Notes under the pieces: generated by a model | What the model saw: the letters and a program-made list of their open reading frames with translations, nothing else | Databases searched by the model: none | Told to the model about the DNA's origin: nothing | Shown: positions 34,685 through 46,083 of the stretch, in pieces | Layout of the letters: each line of letters begins with the position of its first letter | How positions within the stretch are numbered: the first letter of the stretch is position 1 | Assembly (NCBI GenBank): GCA_036924085.1 | Contig: JAVGWX010000012.1 | Location: forward strand, 28,686,901 to 28,750,900 | From: Ariolimax columbianus | Taxonomy: Eukaryota; Mollusca; Gastropoda; Stylommatophora; Arionidae | Direction of reading: 5' to 3' | Length of the DNA: 64,000 nucleotides | Position numbers and translations under genes: made by a program

Positions 34685-35335
34685 GTTGCGTGTGTTAGTA
34701 AACTGACAGAACACACACAAAATGCCAGTTCAAGAAACCTCAAAGTAACCCAATGACTGTAACACACACAACATAAACATAAATAATAAATGTTGTATAT
34801 TACACAAATAAACAGAACAAAAAACAGATAACTACTATATAACTGAATTGTTTATTGACCATGTTGAAAAGACAAATTAAATCAAGGCCAAATGTCAAAT
34901 GAACATACATATGTGTCAAGAAAATGTGATTTTTTTTAAAAACCAATTAACACAATAACATTTACTTTTCTAGTGTCAAATCTGTGCTTCTATTTTAGTA
35001 CACAAAAACATATTTCAGGGTCAAGGATACTTCTAAAAAAAGAGCAGCAAAAGATGGTGCCTAACAAGCCGGTGGTCTAACTTTACTCTTGTGTTTTAGT
35101 CCAGTATGGGTGTGGCCAGACCCTGGTTTTGACTGGAATTGACACTAGCTGATGACATACACTTTTGTCCACGGAAACGTGTTGTTGTTTTCCATTTGGA
35201 TTAGTTACTTCGTTATCCGGGCATGGTCATCAGATATATGTAATAATATTTCATTTACCCTGTGTTGTATTTTCATGGTCTAGTGCACATGGTTAAACTT
35301 CACGAGATTGACACCCCTTCTCTCTATTTACAGAA
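34176..35335. other. AT-rich, (TA)n tract, no gene recognised
   Basis: (TA)n at 34,643-34,672 followed by TATG repeats. No supported coding sequence. Confidence 0.5.
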
Positions 35336-35339
35336 AGTG

Positions 35340-35640
35340 TCGGTTTTGGTGTAGCTGTGTAATGTACAAAGGCAAAGGCTGCCGTCCATCGTAGACAATG
35401 ATGGCATAATTTATTTTGCTAGTGCTATTTTTAGTAAGGATTAACTGCGCTACTTTTTATCCTCACTCTCTCGTCTCGAGCCGCCCGTCCCCAGTGGCAA
35501 GTCAAGGACAAGACGACTCAGGGGCGACTATGACATGCAGGGGACTCTGCATCAAGCACCTGTGAAAAAGACAGCGGAGTCCGGAGTCGAACCCACACCA
35601 CCTGATCATGAGGCCGACGGCTTAACCACTTATCCATGGG
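35340..35640 (-). mobile_element. tRNA-derived SINE, family S5 copy 2
   Basis: In sense (minus) the head starts near 35,640: ATAAGTGGTTAAGCCGTCGG (A-box region) and a perfect B-box GGTTCGACTCC with 30-odd bases between. The body includes CTTGTCCTTGACTTGCCACT. Better preserved than the copy at 28,270-28,530. Confidence 0.85.
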
Positions 35641-35794
35641 ATCACCGTACACACAGAACAATAATGGACTAAAACACATCACCCAGGAGAGATTGGGCCC
35701 TGCCCTATTAGTAAGATGCACAAGACACATCACTCACACACTGAGTGATGCCCTTATGACCTTTTGCGATTGTGGGAAAGACAAGACAAAACAC

Positions 35795-35842
35795 TGGCTG
35801 TATATAGACTTTTAAACCAGTATAATGACGTTAAGTTAAGTT
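35795..35842 (+). mobile_element. CR1-like 3' terminal remnant
   Basis: GGCTGTATATAGACTTTTAA, AACCAGTATAATGACG and TTAAGTTAAGTT. The palindrome half is deleted. Confidence 0.6.
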
Positions 35843-36289
35843 ATCATATATTACATACCAAATTGCCCAGAAGTGAATACAGAATACAAGTGAACAATGA
35901 TATGTAATATGTCAATTTTTGTCAAGAAAATTAATGAGATGTATGTTTTGTTATACATGCAAATCAACTATTCCGCTATAAACTCAGAGAGAAACATGGA
36001 CTTGATGAGACTGAATGAATTAAAATATTATTAAACTAAAAAATAAGCAGTAGTGTCTTGTATGCTTTTGTTCATGTTGAAGTAGTGTGCACATTGAACA
36101 GCAATTTTGAAAATGATATTTCCTGTCATCAAATAAAATGTTGGACTGGATTGAAAAGTGTTTAGCATATTTCTCATTGGTTTTATTGCTACATACTGTT
36201 GAGCACTAGTAAACTTCTCTGGAGCCATTAGCGGCTCAGAGTAGATGTTTTCAGCAAAAGCAACATTTACATAGATTCTGCTTCTTCTT

Positions 36290-36830
36290 GCACCTTGATG
36301 CCTCGTCAGTTATAGCAGCTCTAAAACAATGCAATGATAGATATCTCAACCAATCCAATAATACTCCTTGACACAGCTCTCCGCAGAATACCCAAGGTTG
36401 GTAATTCAGTGAATTCCTTTCCACTACAATATCAAGAACAATGAAGATGCAGACACACTAGCAAAGTGTGGAAGAGCTTCAATACCTGAGCATCACACAT
36501 AATAAATTAAAGTCCAAATTAAAGCCAACTTCAAGAACAAAAATTGGCTGATCAATTACCCCCACTTCAGGTATGACAACTATTATGGTTTTAACTAGAG
36601 AAGAGCTAGCCATCATCTTCAGACTGAGACCTGGACATAATAGATTTAATGAATATCTTGACAACAAAATGAGGATTGGGGCAGACGGCAGGTGTCCTAC
36701 AAAGCTGGACTCTCACACAGGAAGAGAGAGAACAAGGACAAAAAGCTGTACTAGAGATAAAACAGTCTTACAAACAATGGTGGGTTTGGTCAGAGAAACA
36801 TGGTCCTTGATTGGAGGATGAACAATGAAG
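36290..36830 (+). pseudogene. I-like element B RNase H pseudogene, copy 2
   Basis: Frame-shifted RNase H and C-terminal region: CLVSYSSSKT/VIAALKQ-like codons near 36,310, HYNIKNNEDADTLAKCGRAS near 36,425, then VLTREELAIIFRLRPGHNRF in the open frame 36,573-36,821. The normal Cys-x-Cys zinc motif is degraded after RCP. It matches the interrupted copy at 22,575-24,065. Confidence 0.75.
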
Positions 36831-37054
36831 AAGTAGAACAACCAATCAATATGCAGCTGACACATACAAAATCTCTACCGTTCTGACAATTAACAAAGGC
36901 AGAGATGTAAAGAGTCAATTACCATCAAAATATGCATGTAACTAGTTCTCATGGCAAAGACACTAGACCAACTGGTAACTAGGTTCTCTATATATAAATC
37001 ATACAAAAACCTCCTCACTTTTGCGACAGTTAACAGAAACTGAAGTGACGGTTC

Positions 37055-37410
37055 ATTTTATTTAGTCGACCTGTACTTCTACAGGGGCAGATGCCCCTGT
37101 GCATGTCACCAGCTCCGGTATGAGCTGGATGTAGCGGGGATTTCATTCTTAGCAGGTTAGGCTCGAGCAGCTTATTACTTCGCTGCACTGGGACAAGTGC
37201 CGCAGAGGGTGGTTAACCAATGTGCGAGTCCATCTTTAATAGACTCAAAGACAAGAGCAAAGCTCTTAACAAACCATCTAACCATAGCTGGTGTTATGCC
37301 ATGTCAAACAGTTAGTCGCCTTTTACAACATGTTCTCTGTGGGACAGTGGTGCTATTCTTGTCCTTGCCTTGTCTTACACAAAGACCCCCGCGGAACGCT
37401 CAGAACAGTT
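37055..37410 (+). mobile_element. Dispersed repeat family C, copy 2
   Basis: Begins with GTCGACCTGTACTTCTACAG and ends near CACAAAGACCCCCGCGG. Closely parallels 55,485-55,850. No tRNA-like boxes and no ORF, so class unknown. Confidence 0.8.
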
Positions 37411-37414
37411 AATA

Positions 37415-38360
37415 TGGTAACAAATTACACGTTTCTAATGTAACACTAATTCTTATGACTACCAGTGAAGTACCTGTGTTAACAAGAGTAGAGAACAAAA
37501 CTACTGAAGCCTTTCAAACATGACATAAAGAGCATACAGTTGGCAACCTCATCGTGGAAAATCCTGGGTTACAGGCTTCCTGTAAAAAGGCCAGCTATAA
37601 CTATAAGACATTCCAACTTCTCTAAATATAGACAATCAGATGATTTCTGGAAACTTGTGACAGAAGTGGGTTAGGTAATATTGAATACTTGAAACAACCA
37701 CAGCCATTATTGATCATTGTAACAGATGTCTTAAAGAGCATTTTTGAATAATTTGATCATAATGTGTAAGGGTTGGGGACAACTCCCCAAAACAGAATAC
37801 GTCAGTGCACTGGATGATCTACAGGGTTCTAAATAAAAGTCGTACAAATGACAAATAACCACTGCCCAGTTACCATCTAAGAATAAAAAATACCTCTTAA
37901 CCATCATTGTTTTCCAGCCACTAACCAAACGGCATAATTGATACATCAGAGCTGAGATATTTCAGATGCAAAAACTGCTAGGACATTAGCAAACAGCAGC
38001 AGTAAAGTTTGTTCAGAAATTGTAAACAAATTGAAAACAATGAGATTATGAGATTGTAAATAATAATACAATAAGCAGTGTAGTAAAACTCAACACCAAT
38101 AATGGATGGCATACAAAACAGGATAACAAGTATTATCAAACAATAGTAACAGATGTGTACCAGCGGCTCTATGTAAATAAGTCCTTATCATGGAATAGAC
38201 AAACAAAAATCACTCATGAAAACAGTTAACAGAGTTAAATGAATGTCAGTTAGACTTGTCTGAGTGATCCAAAACTTTCAAAAAAAAACTGTGATTGTTT
38301 GATTTATTACCTTTCCTGCTTCTGTTTTTATCATTTATTTTTCAGTTTTTGCCCTCTACA
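37415..38360. other. AT-rich, no gene recognised
   Basis: Short ORFs only, no domain recognised. Confidence 0.5.
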
Positions 38361-38365
38361 TCAAT

Positions 38366-40135
38366 GTTTCACAAAGTGACAGTCATACTTAGTCACCAGC
38401 CCACAAAGTGGCAATCATACTTAGTCACCAGTCCACAAAGTGGCAATCATACTTAGTCGCCAGCCCACAAAGTGGCAGTCATAGTTAGTCACCAGTCCAA
38501 AAAGTGGCAGTCATACTTAGTCACCAGTCCACAAAGTGGCAGTCATAGTTAGTCACCAGTCCACAAAGTGGCAGTCATAGTTAGTCACCAGCCCACACAG
38601 TGGCAGTCATAGTTAGTCACCAGTTCACAAAGTGGCAGTCATAGTTAGTCACCAGTCCACAAAGTTGCAGTCATAGTTAGTCACCAGTCCACAAAGTGGC
38701 AGTCATAGTTAGTCACCAGTCCACAAAGTGGCAGTGATAGTTAGTCACCAGCCCACAAAGTGGCAGTCATAGTTAGTCACCAGTCCACAAAGTGGCAGTC
38801 ATACTTAGTCACCAGTCCACAAATTGGCAGTCATAGTTAGTCACCAGTCCACAAAGTGGCAGTCATGGTTAGTCACCAGTCCACAAAGTGGCAATCATAC
38901 TTAGTCGCCAGTCCACAAAGTGGCAGTCATAGTTAGTCACCAGTCCACAAAGTGGCAGTCATAGTTAGTCACCAGTCCACAAAGTGGCAGTCATAGTTAG
39001 TCACCAGTCCACAAAGTGGCAGTCATAGTTAGTCACCAGTCCACAAAGTGGCAGTCATAGTTAGTCACCAGCCCACAAAGTGGCAGTCATAGTTAGTCAC
39101 CAGTCCACAAAGTGGCAGTCATACTTAGTCACCAGTCCACAAATTGGCAGTCATAGTTAGTCACCAGTCCACAAAGTGGCAGTCATGGTTAGTCACCAGT
39201 CCACAAAGTGGCAATCATACTTAGTCGCCAGTCCACAAAGTGGCAGTCATAGTTAGTCACCAGTCCACAAAGTGGCAGTCATAGTTAGTCACCAGTCCAC
39301 AAAGTGGCAGTCATAGTTAGTCACCAGTCCACAAAGTGGCAGTCATAGTTAGTCACCAGCCCACAAAGTGGCAGTCATAGTTAGTCACCAGTCCACAAAG
39401 TGGCAGTCATAGTTAGTCACCAGTCCACAAAGTGGCAGTCATAGTTAGTCACCAGTCCACAAAGTGGCAATCATACTTAGTCACCAGCCCACAAAGTGGC
39501 AGTCATCGTTAGTCACCAGTCCACAAAGTGGCAGTCATACTTAGTCACCAGTCCACAAATTGGCAGTCATAGTTAGTCACCAATCCACAAAGTGGCAGTC
39601 ATGGTTAGTCACCAGTCCACAAAGTGGCAATCATACTTAGTCGCCAGTCCACAAAGTGGCAGTCATAGTTAGTCACCAGTCCACAAAGTGACAGTCATAG
39701 TTAGTCACCAGTCCACAAAGTGGCAGTCATAGTTAGTCACCAGTCCACAAAGTGGCAGTCATAGTTAGTCACCAGTCCACAAAGTGGCAGTCATAGTTAG
39801 TCACCAGTCCACAAAGTGGCAGTCATAGTTAGTCACCAGTCCACAAAGTGGCAGTCATAGTTAGTCACCAGCCCACACAGTGGCAGTCATAGTTAGTCAC
39901 CAGTTCACAAAGTGGCAGTCATAGTTAGTCACCAGTCCACAAAGTTGCAGTCATAGTTAGTCACCAGTCCACAAAGTGGCAGTCATAGTTAGTGACCAGT
40001 CCACAAAGTGGCAGTGATAGTTAGTCACCAGCCCACAAAGTGGCAGTCATAGTTAGTCACCAGTCCACAAAGTGGCAGTCATAGTTAGTCACCAGTCCAC
40101 AAAGTGGCAGTCATAGTTGTCACCAGCCCACAAAG
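38366..40135. repeat. 32-bp satellite, about 55 copies
   Basis: Unit of 32 bp with core GTGGCAGTCATAGTTAGTCA. Rare variants mark block duplications. CCCACACAG followed two units later by AAAGTTGCAG occurs at 38,591 and again 1,280 bp (40 units) later at 39,871. The ATACTTAGTC...AAATTGGCAG...CATGGTTAG series occurs at 38,801, 39,121 (+10 units) and 39,537 (+13 units). These offsets are exact multiples of 32. Confidence 0.96.
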
Positions 40136-40244
40136 GATCATGAAAAATGATTATTAATTTTGTTAAACAGATGCATATAACTGCTATCAGTAAATGGTAA
40201 TAAAAGTCAGAGTATTGGAACATAAAAAAATATGATCAAGATGG

Positions 40245-40590
40245 TGAGTGTTCACAAAATGTAACTGTCAGTGACTCAAAGCTGACTGCTAGCATCAGTG
40301 CCAGCAATCCAGAGCTGCCAAGATCCTTCTCTACCTCCACGTGGTGATCCTGGATAACAGACTGCAACAGTGCAGACTGGCCAAGGAGAAGGGATTGAAG
40401 AGGGAAGGCTAACCCAGTACCCAAAAATGTCATGCTGAAGTCAGATGTGTCAGACTGAAAGGTGCAAATATCGCATTACAGCTGTAAACTATGACACAAT
40501 ACATTCCGTTTTCCGGACTACATCCTGCTACTTTCAAAGCCCTTTCCAGGGTTTGGTAGCGGAAGTTTGAGAACAAACAAAGAGGAACAA
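40245..40590 (+). mobile_element. Retroposon family F copy
   Basis: Sense plus: CCAGAGCTGCCAAGATCC, GGATCCTGGATAACAG-type block, GAGAAGGGATTGAAGAGGGA, AGCTGTAAACTATGACAC, AGGGTTTGGTAGCGGAAG and a decayed tail GAACAAACAAAG. Confidence 0.8.
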
Positions 40591-40894
40591 AAAGAAAAAA
40601 AATGTTTAAACACATTTAAGATTACTGAAATAGAACATAAATTTAGAAATTTGACAATCCCTGGTACAGTCTGAGAGCGTCTCACACTCGAAGATTGGGA
40701 AAACCTGGTCTGTGTTATTTCTCAACTAGCATCCTTGCTGCTACGATTTATTGTAGTTTTTTGGGGGGAATGGCTTAATTTTGTAATACTGATATCATCC
40801 ATTAACCTTAGACTTAGCTGCCTGTGTTCATGTATGTCCAGACCTTGCTAAAGGTTTATTTAGGATGAAATGTTGATTCTTTTTCATTTCGCTA

Positions 40895-41180
40895 TTCGTC
40901 CAGAAAAGGATGTTGTGACATGTTGTAGTTTACAGCGAGGCTACGATATTCGCACCTTTCAACCAGACACACCAGATTTTAGTTGGTTTTTGGGGGGGAA
41001 CCTTGTTTGTCTTCCCACTGCGATCCCTATTCTTTCAGCCAGACTGCACTTGGAGACAGAATGAGGTCTTGGTCAGCTCTGTTTCGCTGACCCTGATGTT
41101 TGCAGCCAGCTACGAGTTGCTGACTGCTGTCAGCTCATTCACTGTGCTGCATCTTCAGTCCCAATTGCCCGGTACACGAC
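40895..41180 (-). mobile_element. Family F-related repeat, diverged subfamily F'
   Basis: Shares GTAGTTTACAGCGAGGCTACG, TTCGCACCTTTCAACCAGAC-type and TTGGTCAGCTCTGTTTCGCT with 54,290-54,500 and 58,000-58,282. These form a subfamily distinct from F. Confidence 0.6.
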
Positions 41181-41639
41181 TGTTAAGGGGGCAAGCGCTT
41201 TGGAAATTTGTTTTGGTGAAAAATATTGATTTTTCAAATTGTTCATTTTTATGAAGTTCAATATTAATAGAATCGTTTACACATAAAATGATGTTATTTT
41301 GCAAGCTTATTAACATTTTTAAATTAATAATAAACACCCCACCTCCCTGCTTTAAAGTTGACCTACTTTAAAAAGAAACCGAAAACCGATGATAAAACAC
41401 ATTGATTGACACATAGCAACAGCTTTTTCAAAAACGTATAAAGGGTCATATTATATATCATAATCACTGGGGTTCAAAGCATTGTTCAGATTTTTTTCAT
41501 TTCAAAGCAGATGCTAGCTTTGTCTAAAAGATACCAAGCTTCAAATTTAACGACTGATTTCATTGGTTTTATTATTTCACTCTTTCTCATTGGTCGAAAT
41601 AGGTCTATTCTCTAGTCTATTTTTATTTTTTTAATTTTA
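41181..41639. other. AT-rich, no gene recognised
   Basis: No ORF or repeat of note. Confidence 0.5.
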
Positions 41640-41882
41640 TTTTGCGTAGCCTTATTTTCTCTAATCTCCAAGGCGGTGTGCGTTGCACTGTGGTTTGTAT
41701 TTTGCGCCTGTTGGCCCAGTGCATCCGACTTCAGCCTGCATTTTATGTAAGGGTCTGCTTCCTCCTGCATTTTCTAAGGGTTTGCTTCCCCGGGGTAACG
41801 GCCGGTGCTGTGATGGGGATCGAACCCAGCACCTTCTGGTTGTGAGCCGTGCCACTTAACCACTAGGCCACGCCGTTCCCTT
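41640..41882 (-). mobile_element. tRNA-derived SINE, family S6
   Basis: In sense (minus, from 41,882): GGCGTGGCCTAGTGGTTAAG is an excellent A-box region and GGGTTCGATCCCC a perfect B-box. The body follows with CGTTACCCCGGGGAAGC. No closing acceptor stem, so not a tRNA gene. Confidence 0.85.
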
Positions 41883-42161
41883 CTAGTCTATTCAATATTT
41901 TATTTGTTATATTACTTAAGTTACAAGCACACAATTATTATTAGATATTAATAGTTAGAATGCCTGTAAAAATTTATGAACACATCGTGAAAGTTGAGAA
42001 AGATAGGGCAGAATGTCCCATGTGAGAATGTCAAACTCATTTATTTTGAAAATAAATTGTGCTGTTTGTGCAATGCTTATGTGTGCTTTGTTAATGTTGA
42101 GTTTATATGTCATCATATTTGATATTTATGGGTCATTTTCTGTATTCCAGTTTAACTATGG

Positions 42162-43049
42162 ATGCCTACAGCTGCTGTTGAAACTATAGAACCCCAACGC
42201 GGTATAAGAGCGGAGCAGAAGTTTGCAGCGTACAAGAATCAAGACAAAGGGATACTGAACAGTGATCAGTACATTTTAATCCATCAAAGTTTCTTACATT
42301 CTCTTGTTTCCACAGTTGGATGTAGAAATTGCAGAAGCAATAATCTATAATTGATTACAAAAAAACGAAATGGTCTTGCTGTTCTTATAAAATTCTCTGT
42401 CCAGATTGTGAGTCCAGAGTGGTCAGACTGGACATCTCCACAAGTGAATAAACAGCATGACATCAACAATACGACAGTCATTGGTTGTCATGACAATGGT
42501 ATTGGCTATGCAAAGTTGCAGTCATTGCTGTCCACCATGAACATAAAGAGTCAGATGCTCCACAAAACTTATTACAAGATATCCAAAACTGTTAGCATCG
42601 CAGGAAAGGATGCATCAGAAGAAGCAATGTGTGAGCCAGCTCGTGTAGTTGCAGAAAGAGCAGCAAGTATAAGTCTCTGCCCAGATCGTGCCAAAAGTAA
42701 CACAGGGTGTCCTATCATCACTGTATCTTTTGATGGTACATGGTAAAAATGTGGCCATTCATCGCACAATTTAGTTGATGTTGCCATTGACATTGACAAT
42801 GACCTAGTTTTGAATACTCAGGTCATCAGCAATTATTGCAAAATATGTGCAGTTGGTTCAAAGCCAGGTTCACCTGAGTTTGTGAATTGGTTACAAATGC
42901 ATAAACCTCAATGCCAGGAGATTGCAGATTGTTCTTCAAACGCAATGGAGACTGTGGCAACGAGGATTATTTTTTCAAGGTCAGTTGAAAAAAGATCTTT
43001 GATTTATGGCACTTTGCTTTGCTTTTTTTTTTTTTTAAAACCATACTAG
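42162..43049 (+). pseudogene. Mutator-like transposase domain, broken
   Basis: One frame runs through the region with two stops (42,348-42,350 and 42,744-42,746). N-terminal part: a zinc-ribbon-like CRNCRSNNL preceded by ILIHQSFLHSLVSTVG, then KRNGLAVLIKFSVQIVS and GYAKLQSLLSTMNI. The signature ITVSFDGTW (42,717-42,743) is followed by the second stop where the family usually has Gln (a single CAA-to-TAA change would explain it), then KCGHSSHNLVDVAIDID, VISNYCKICAV, and a SNAMETVATRIIF helix. This order is what I know from invertebrate proteins carrying the Mutator-like transposase domain. The catalytic C-terminal half is not seen beyond about 43,050. No terminal inverted repeats were identified. 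Confidence 0.75.
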
Positions 43050-43254
43050 AGAGAACGGTTGAAAGCAGTCAAGCACAAGGCAGACAACACTACAAGTGGC
43101 AGGATAACATCAAATGATGGACGAATAGCAGTCTATGTTTACCACCAAGGTGAGAGATAGTGAATGTTGGAGAACCACTGCAGCCAACCTGTATTGTCGA
43201 GACAGTACCTAAATTAGATTGAAGCAAGTTTGTGGTTAGTTTCCTGCTTGTGGT

Positions 43255-43612
43255 TTATTTCACATGGGGAAGGTGCGGATCTGAGGTGTTGTGTCTAAGG
43301 TTTTCCATTACACATGGGGAAGGTGCGGATCTGAGGTGTCATGTCCAAGGTTTTCCATTACACATGGGGAAGGTGCGGATCTGAGGTGTCATGTCCAAGG
43401 TTTTCCATTACACATGGGGAAGGTGCGGATCTGAGGTGTCATGTCCAAGGTTTTCCATTACACATGGGGAAAGTCCAGACTGAGGTGTCGTTGTCCAAGG
43501 TTTTCCATTACACATGAGGAAGGTGCGTCTCTGAGGTGTTGTGTCTAAGGTTTTCCATTACACATAGGGAAGGTGCGGCTCTAAGGTGTCGTGTCCAAGG
43601 TTTTCCATTTTG
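43255..43612. repeat. 50-bp minisatellite, 7 copies
   Basis: Unit of 50 bp with AAGGTTTTCCATTACACATG and GAAGGTGCGGATCTGAGG. Confidence 0.95.
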
Positions 43613-44250
43613 ACATTTAGCCAAACCAGCAGTATAGAACCTGCACTCTGCCCTTGACAGTGATTGTAACCACTTGGCCTGTCATTATTTGAGGCCTTGT
43701 TAGGACGTTTCCCACCATCACTTCTAGGAGTCCAGTCAACATTTATTTTTTAATTCAAATTATAAATACAGTCATCTCTGTAAATTTGCTACATTCTCAT
43801 TGATTAATTGGTAAAAGCTGCTTGCAAAATTTACATTTGCTTTTACAAATGCGAATTTGCTCTTATGTGATTTAATTTTTACCAATCAAAGAATTTCCTC
43901 TACGTGAAATGAAGACAAGTGATCCCCAGCCATAATAAACTCGCTGATGAGCTCTGTAAGATTAATCATGACTAGGTCACGGAGTACTACAGGGAGGAGG
44001 AGCATTATAGTGCCCATAAATTATTGATAGAATGAAAGAAGAAATCACAACATGCCCATCCTGTATGCTTTCTTTAAGAAAACCAAAAACTTCATGGGAG
44101 AACTATCACTGGTTCATTACATTATTACCAGTTGTAAGTGTACAAGATTTGCTTTTCAAATTCCATTATTTGATTTACATTATTTCAGAGCTTAAAAGCG
44201 CAGTTATATTACACGTAAACGCTTGTGTACCTAGAGTTAATGTCATTGAC
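43613..44250. other. No gene recognised
   Basis: AT-rich. The ORF 44,032-44,271 has no recognised domain and runs into CR1 sequence. Confidence 0.5.
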
Positions 44251-44254
44251 CTCA

Positions 44255-44478
44255 TATTAGGTCCAAATTAGATATTAGGAAAAATTTATTTAGTCAGAGA
44301 GTGGTGAATACTTGGAATGTATACCCGCAGGAAGTAGTGAAGGCAGGGGCAATTAATGCATTTAAGAATAGATTGGATGCACATAGCTTTTAGAGTAAGG
44401 AAATGTAAATGAAACTGGTTGCTTACAGACTTTGCATTGTCTTCTAACCCAGTATAAAAACATTAAGTTAAGTTATAT
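44255..44478 (+). mobile_element. CR1-like 3' terminus
   Basis: AGGTCCAAATTAGATATTAG, then codons for VVNTWN, AINAFKNRLDAHSF, and TAAATGAAACTGGTTG; ends with a degraded palindrome AGACTTTGCATTGTCT and AAGTTAAGTT. Confidence 0.85.
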
Positions 44479-44532
44479 ACTATTTACATGATAACATCAT
44501 TTCTATTAACATATATTGTGATTAAGCTAGTC

Positions 44533-44615
44533 CATCTACAAACACATCTCAGTCCATCTACAAACCCATCTCAGTCCATCTACAAACACATCTCAGTCCA
44601 TCTACAAACACATCT
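44533..44615. repeat. 22-bp minisatellite, 4 copies
   Basis: Units of CAGTCCATCTACAAACACAT plus two bases. Confidence 0.85.
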
Positions 44616-44799
44616 CCAGCATAAATCGAGAGCTACCTGTAAAACAAATTTCAGAGTGATAGTTTGAGAGTGGTCAATAGACATGTACAACATTCAGATC
44701 TCATGTGGTAACATTATAGAATAAACAAGGTGATTTTTCAAGCAAGCACAACAATCTTCAACGGAGCATAATACAATGGCAAGAGTAAGGACTGGATAT

Positions 44800-45120
44800 T
44801 TATAAATAAGATGCAGAGCATAGCAAAGAACATGTCAACATCCAATACAGCTGAAGATTATGGTGAGAAAGTAGAGGTGGCGTGGACACACTCCAGTAAA
44901 GAGTCCTAGCAAATTAATCTGACATGTGCTAGATAGAAACCCACAGAGAAAATTCAGAGTAGGGAAGCTAAAGAGTGTCCGGCAAAGAGTAATGGAACAG
45001 GAAGCAAGACTATTAGGAGTACCATGGTTGCTGCTTAAGAAAATGGGACAAAATAAAAATAGATGGAGAACAACTCTGACAGCCCCATGTTCTATAGACT
45101 ACTTCAAGGAATGCGAAGAG
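44800..45120 (+). pseudogene. RTE-like retrotransposon C-terminal fragment
   Basis: The frame 44,926-45,129 reads LDRNPQRKFRVGKLKSVRQ, then MEQEARLLGVPWLLLKKMGQ and NKNRWRTTLTAPCS. This is the pattern (WNPQGKR..GRPK..W.R....E.. and ..R.RWR..V.ALCS) that ends many RTE-type polyproteins. Its final segment is the source of the downstream 50-bp array. Confidence 0.65.
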
Positions 45121-45318
45121 CAACTCTGACAATCCCATGTTCTACAGACTACTTCAAGGAATGCGGAGAACAACTCTGACAACCCCATGTTCTATAGACT
45201 ACTTCAAGGAATGCGGAGAGCAACTCTGACAGTCCCATGTTCTACGGACTACTTCAAGGAATGCGGAGAGCAACTGACAATCCTATGTTCTACTGACTAC
45301 TTCCAAGAATGCGGAGAG
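45062..45318. repeat. 50-bp minisatellite from retroelement end, 5 copies
   Basis: Unit of about 50 bp with CCCATGTTCTATAGACTACT and CAAGGAATGCGGAGAAC. The first unit is the in-frame end of the RTE-like fragment (RWRTTLTAPCSIDYFKEC). Later units lie beyond its stop. Confidence 0.9.
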
Positions 45319-45537
45319 CCTTTTTTAAATGTATCGAGGTCACTTTACTTTTATTAAATGGGCTCGCAACTCGACAAAGGTTGGGAACCTGTGGTCTAGA
45401 ACAATGAACAATAAAAATGTCAACACTACATATAATAAAACAATGATGACTAGAAAGTTTAGCGAGATTAATGTTATCGCTTATTCGATATTGAGACTTT
45501 AAGTTGCTGTGTTTCTGAAAAATCACTGCTGTCTGTG

Positions 45538-45635
45538 ATGATGTATGTTGGTAGATATATAGACATGTATGTTGGTAGATGTATATACATGTATGTTGGT
45601 AGATATACAGACACGTATGTTGTATGTTGATCGAT
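45538..45635. repeat. 24-bp minisatellite, 4 copies
   Basis: Units with ATGTATGTTGGTAGATATA. Confidence 0.85.
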
Positions 45636-45644
45636 ATACATGTC

Positions 45645-46083
45645 CATTGGTTCTTTTCGTCTTGTCAGACGAAGTAATTGTGCTTTTAGCACAATGCCCG
45701 GGCAGAAATATAGAGACCATGTGTTGCCCATGCAGTATGGTCCCTCTCTCGGTCTGTCTTGTTTGCACCAAGGGAAAAGCGATACCAATACATTTGGAAC
45801 AAGGCAAGCTGCGGGATCAGCAGAGCAATGCTCTATCTGTTTGCTTGTCGGGGCTTCACTCCTACACCAGCCGTCAAACAAGGCTAAGGGTCTGGTCTGT
45901 CCTGCCACAACACTCAGCTAAGGTTGCATTTTCTCGCTCTAGGATAAGGACATTGTATCCTCTTGCGTGTGCTCTTTCACACATCGTCGGTTGTCAGGTT
46001 TGGTAGACACTGACCAACTTTCAGAGTTATCAGAAAACAGGTTCCACAACCATATCTGACAAAACCTGACAAGATACACCTGA
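45645..46083 (+). mobile_element. Dispersed repeat family B, copy 2
   Basis: Parallels 7,375-7,815 over its whole length with small indels. Overlapping ORFs on both strands belong to the repeat and match no protein I recognise. Confidence 0.8.

Noticed and set aside
35560..35640. Possible tRNA gene
   Set aside because: A- and B-boxes are excellent but there is no 7-bp acceptor stem. The sequence continues into a SINE body shared with 28,270-28,530.
38366..40135. CRISPR-like array
   Set aside because: Units are contiguous 32-bp tandem repeats with no unique spacers, in a eukaryotic context with no cas genes.
41795..41882. Possible tRNA gene on the minus strand
   Set aside because: Same reasoning: good promoter boxes, no closed cloverleaf, SINE body downstream.
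45569..46006. 145-codon plus and 144-codon minus ORFs
   Set aside because: They cover dispersed repeat B and a 24-bp array and show no protein-family resemblance.
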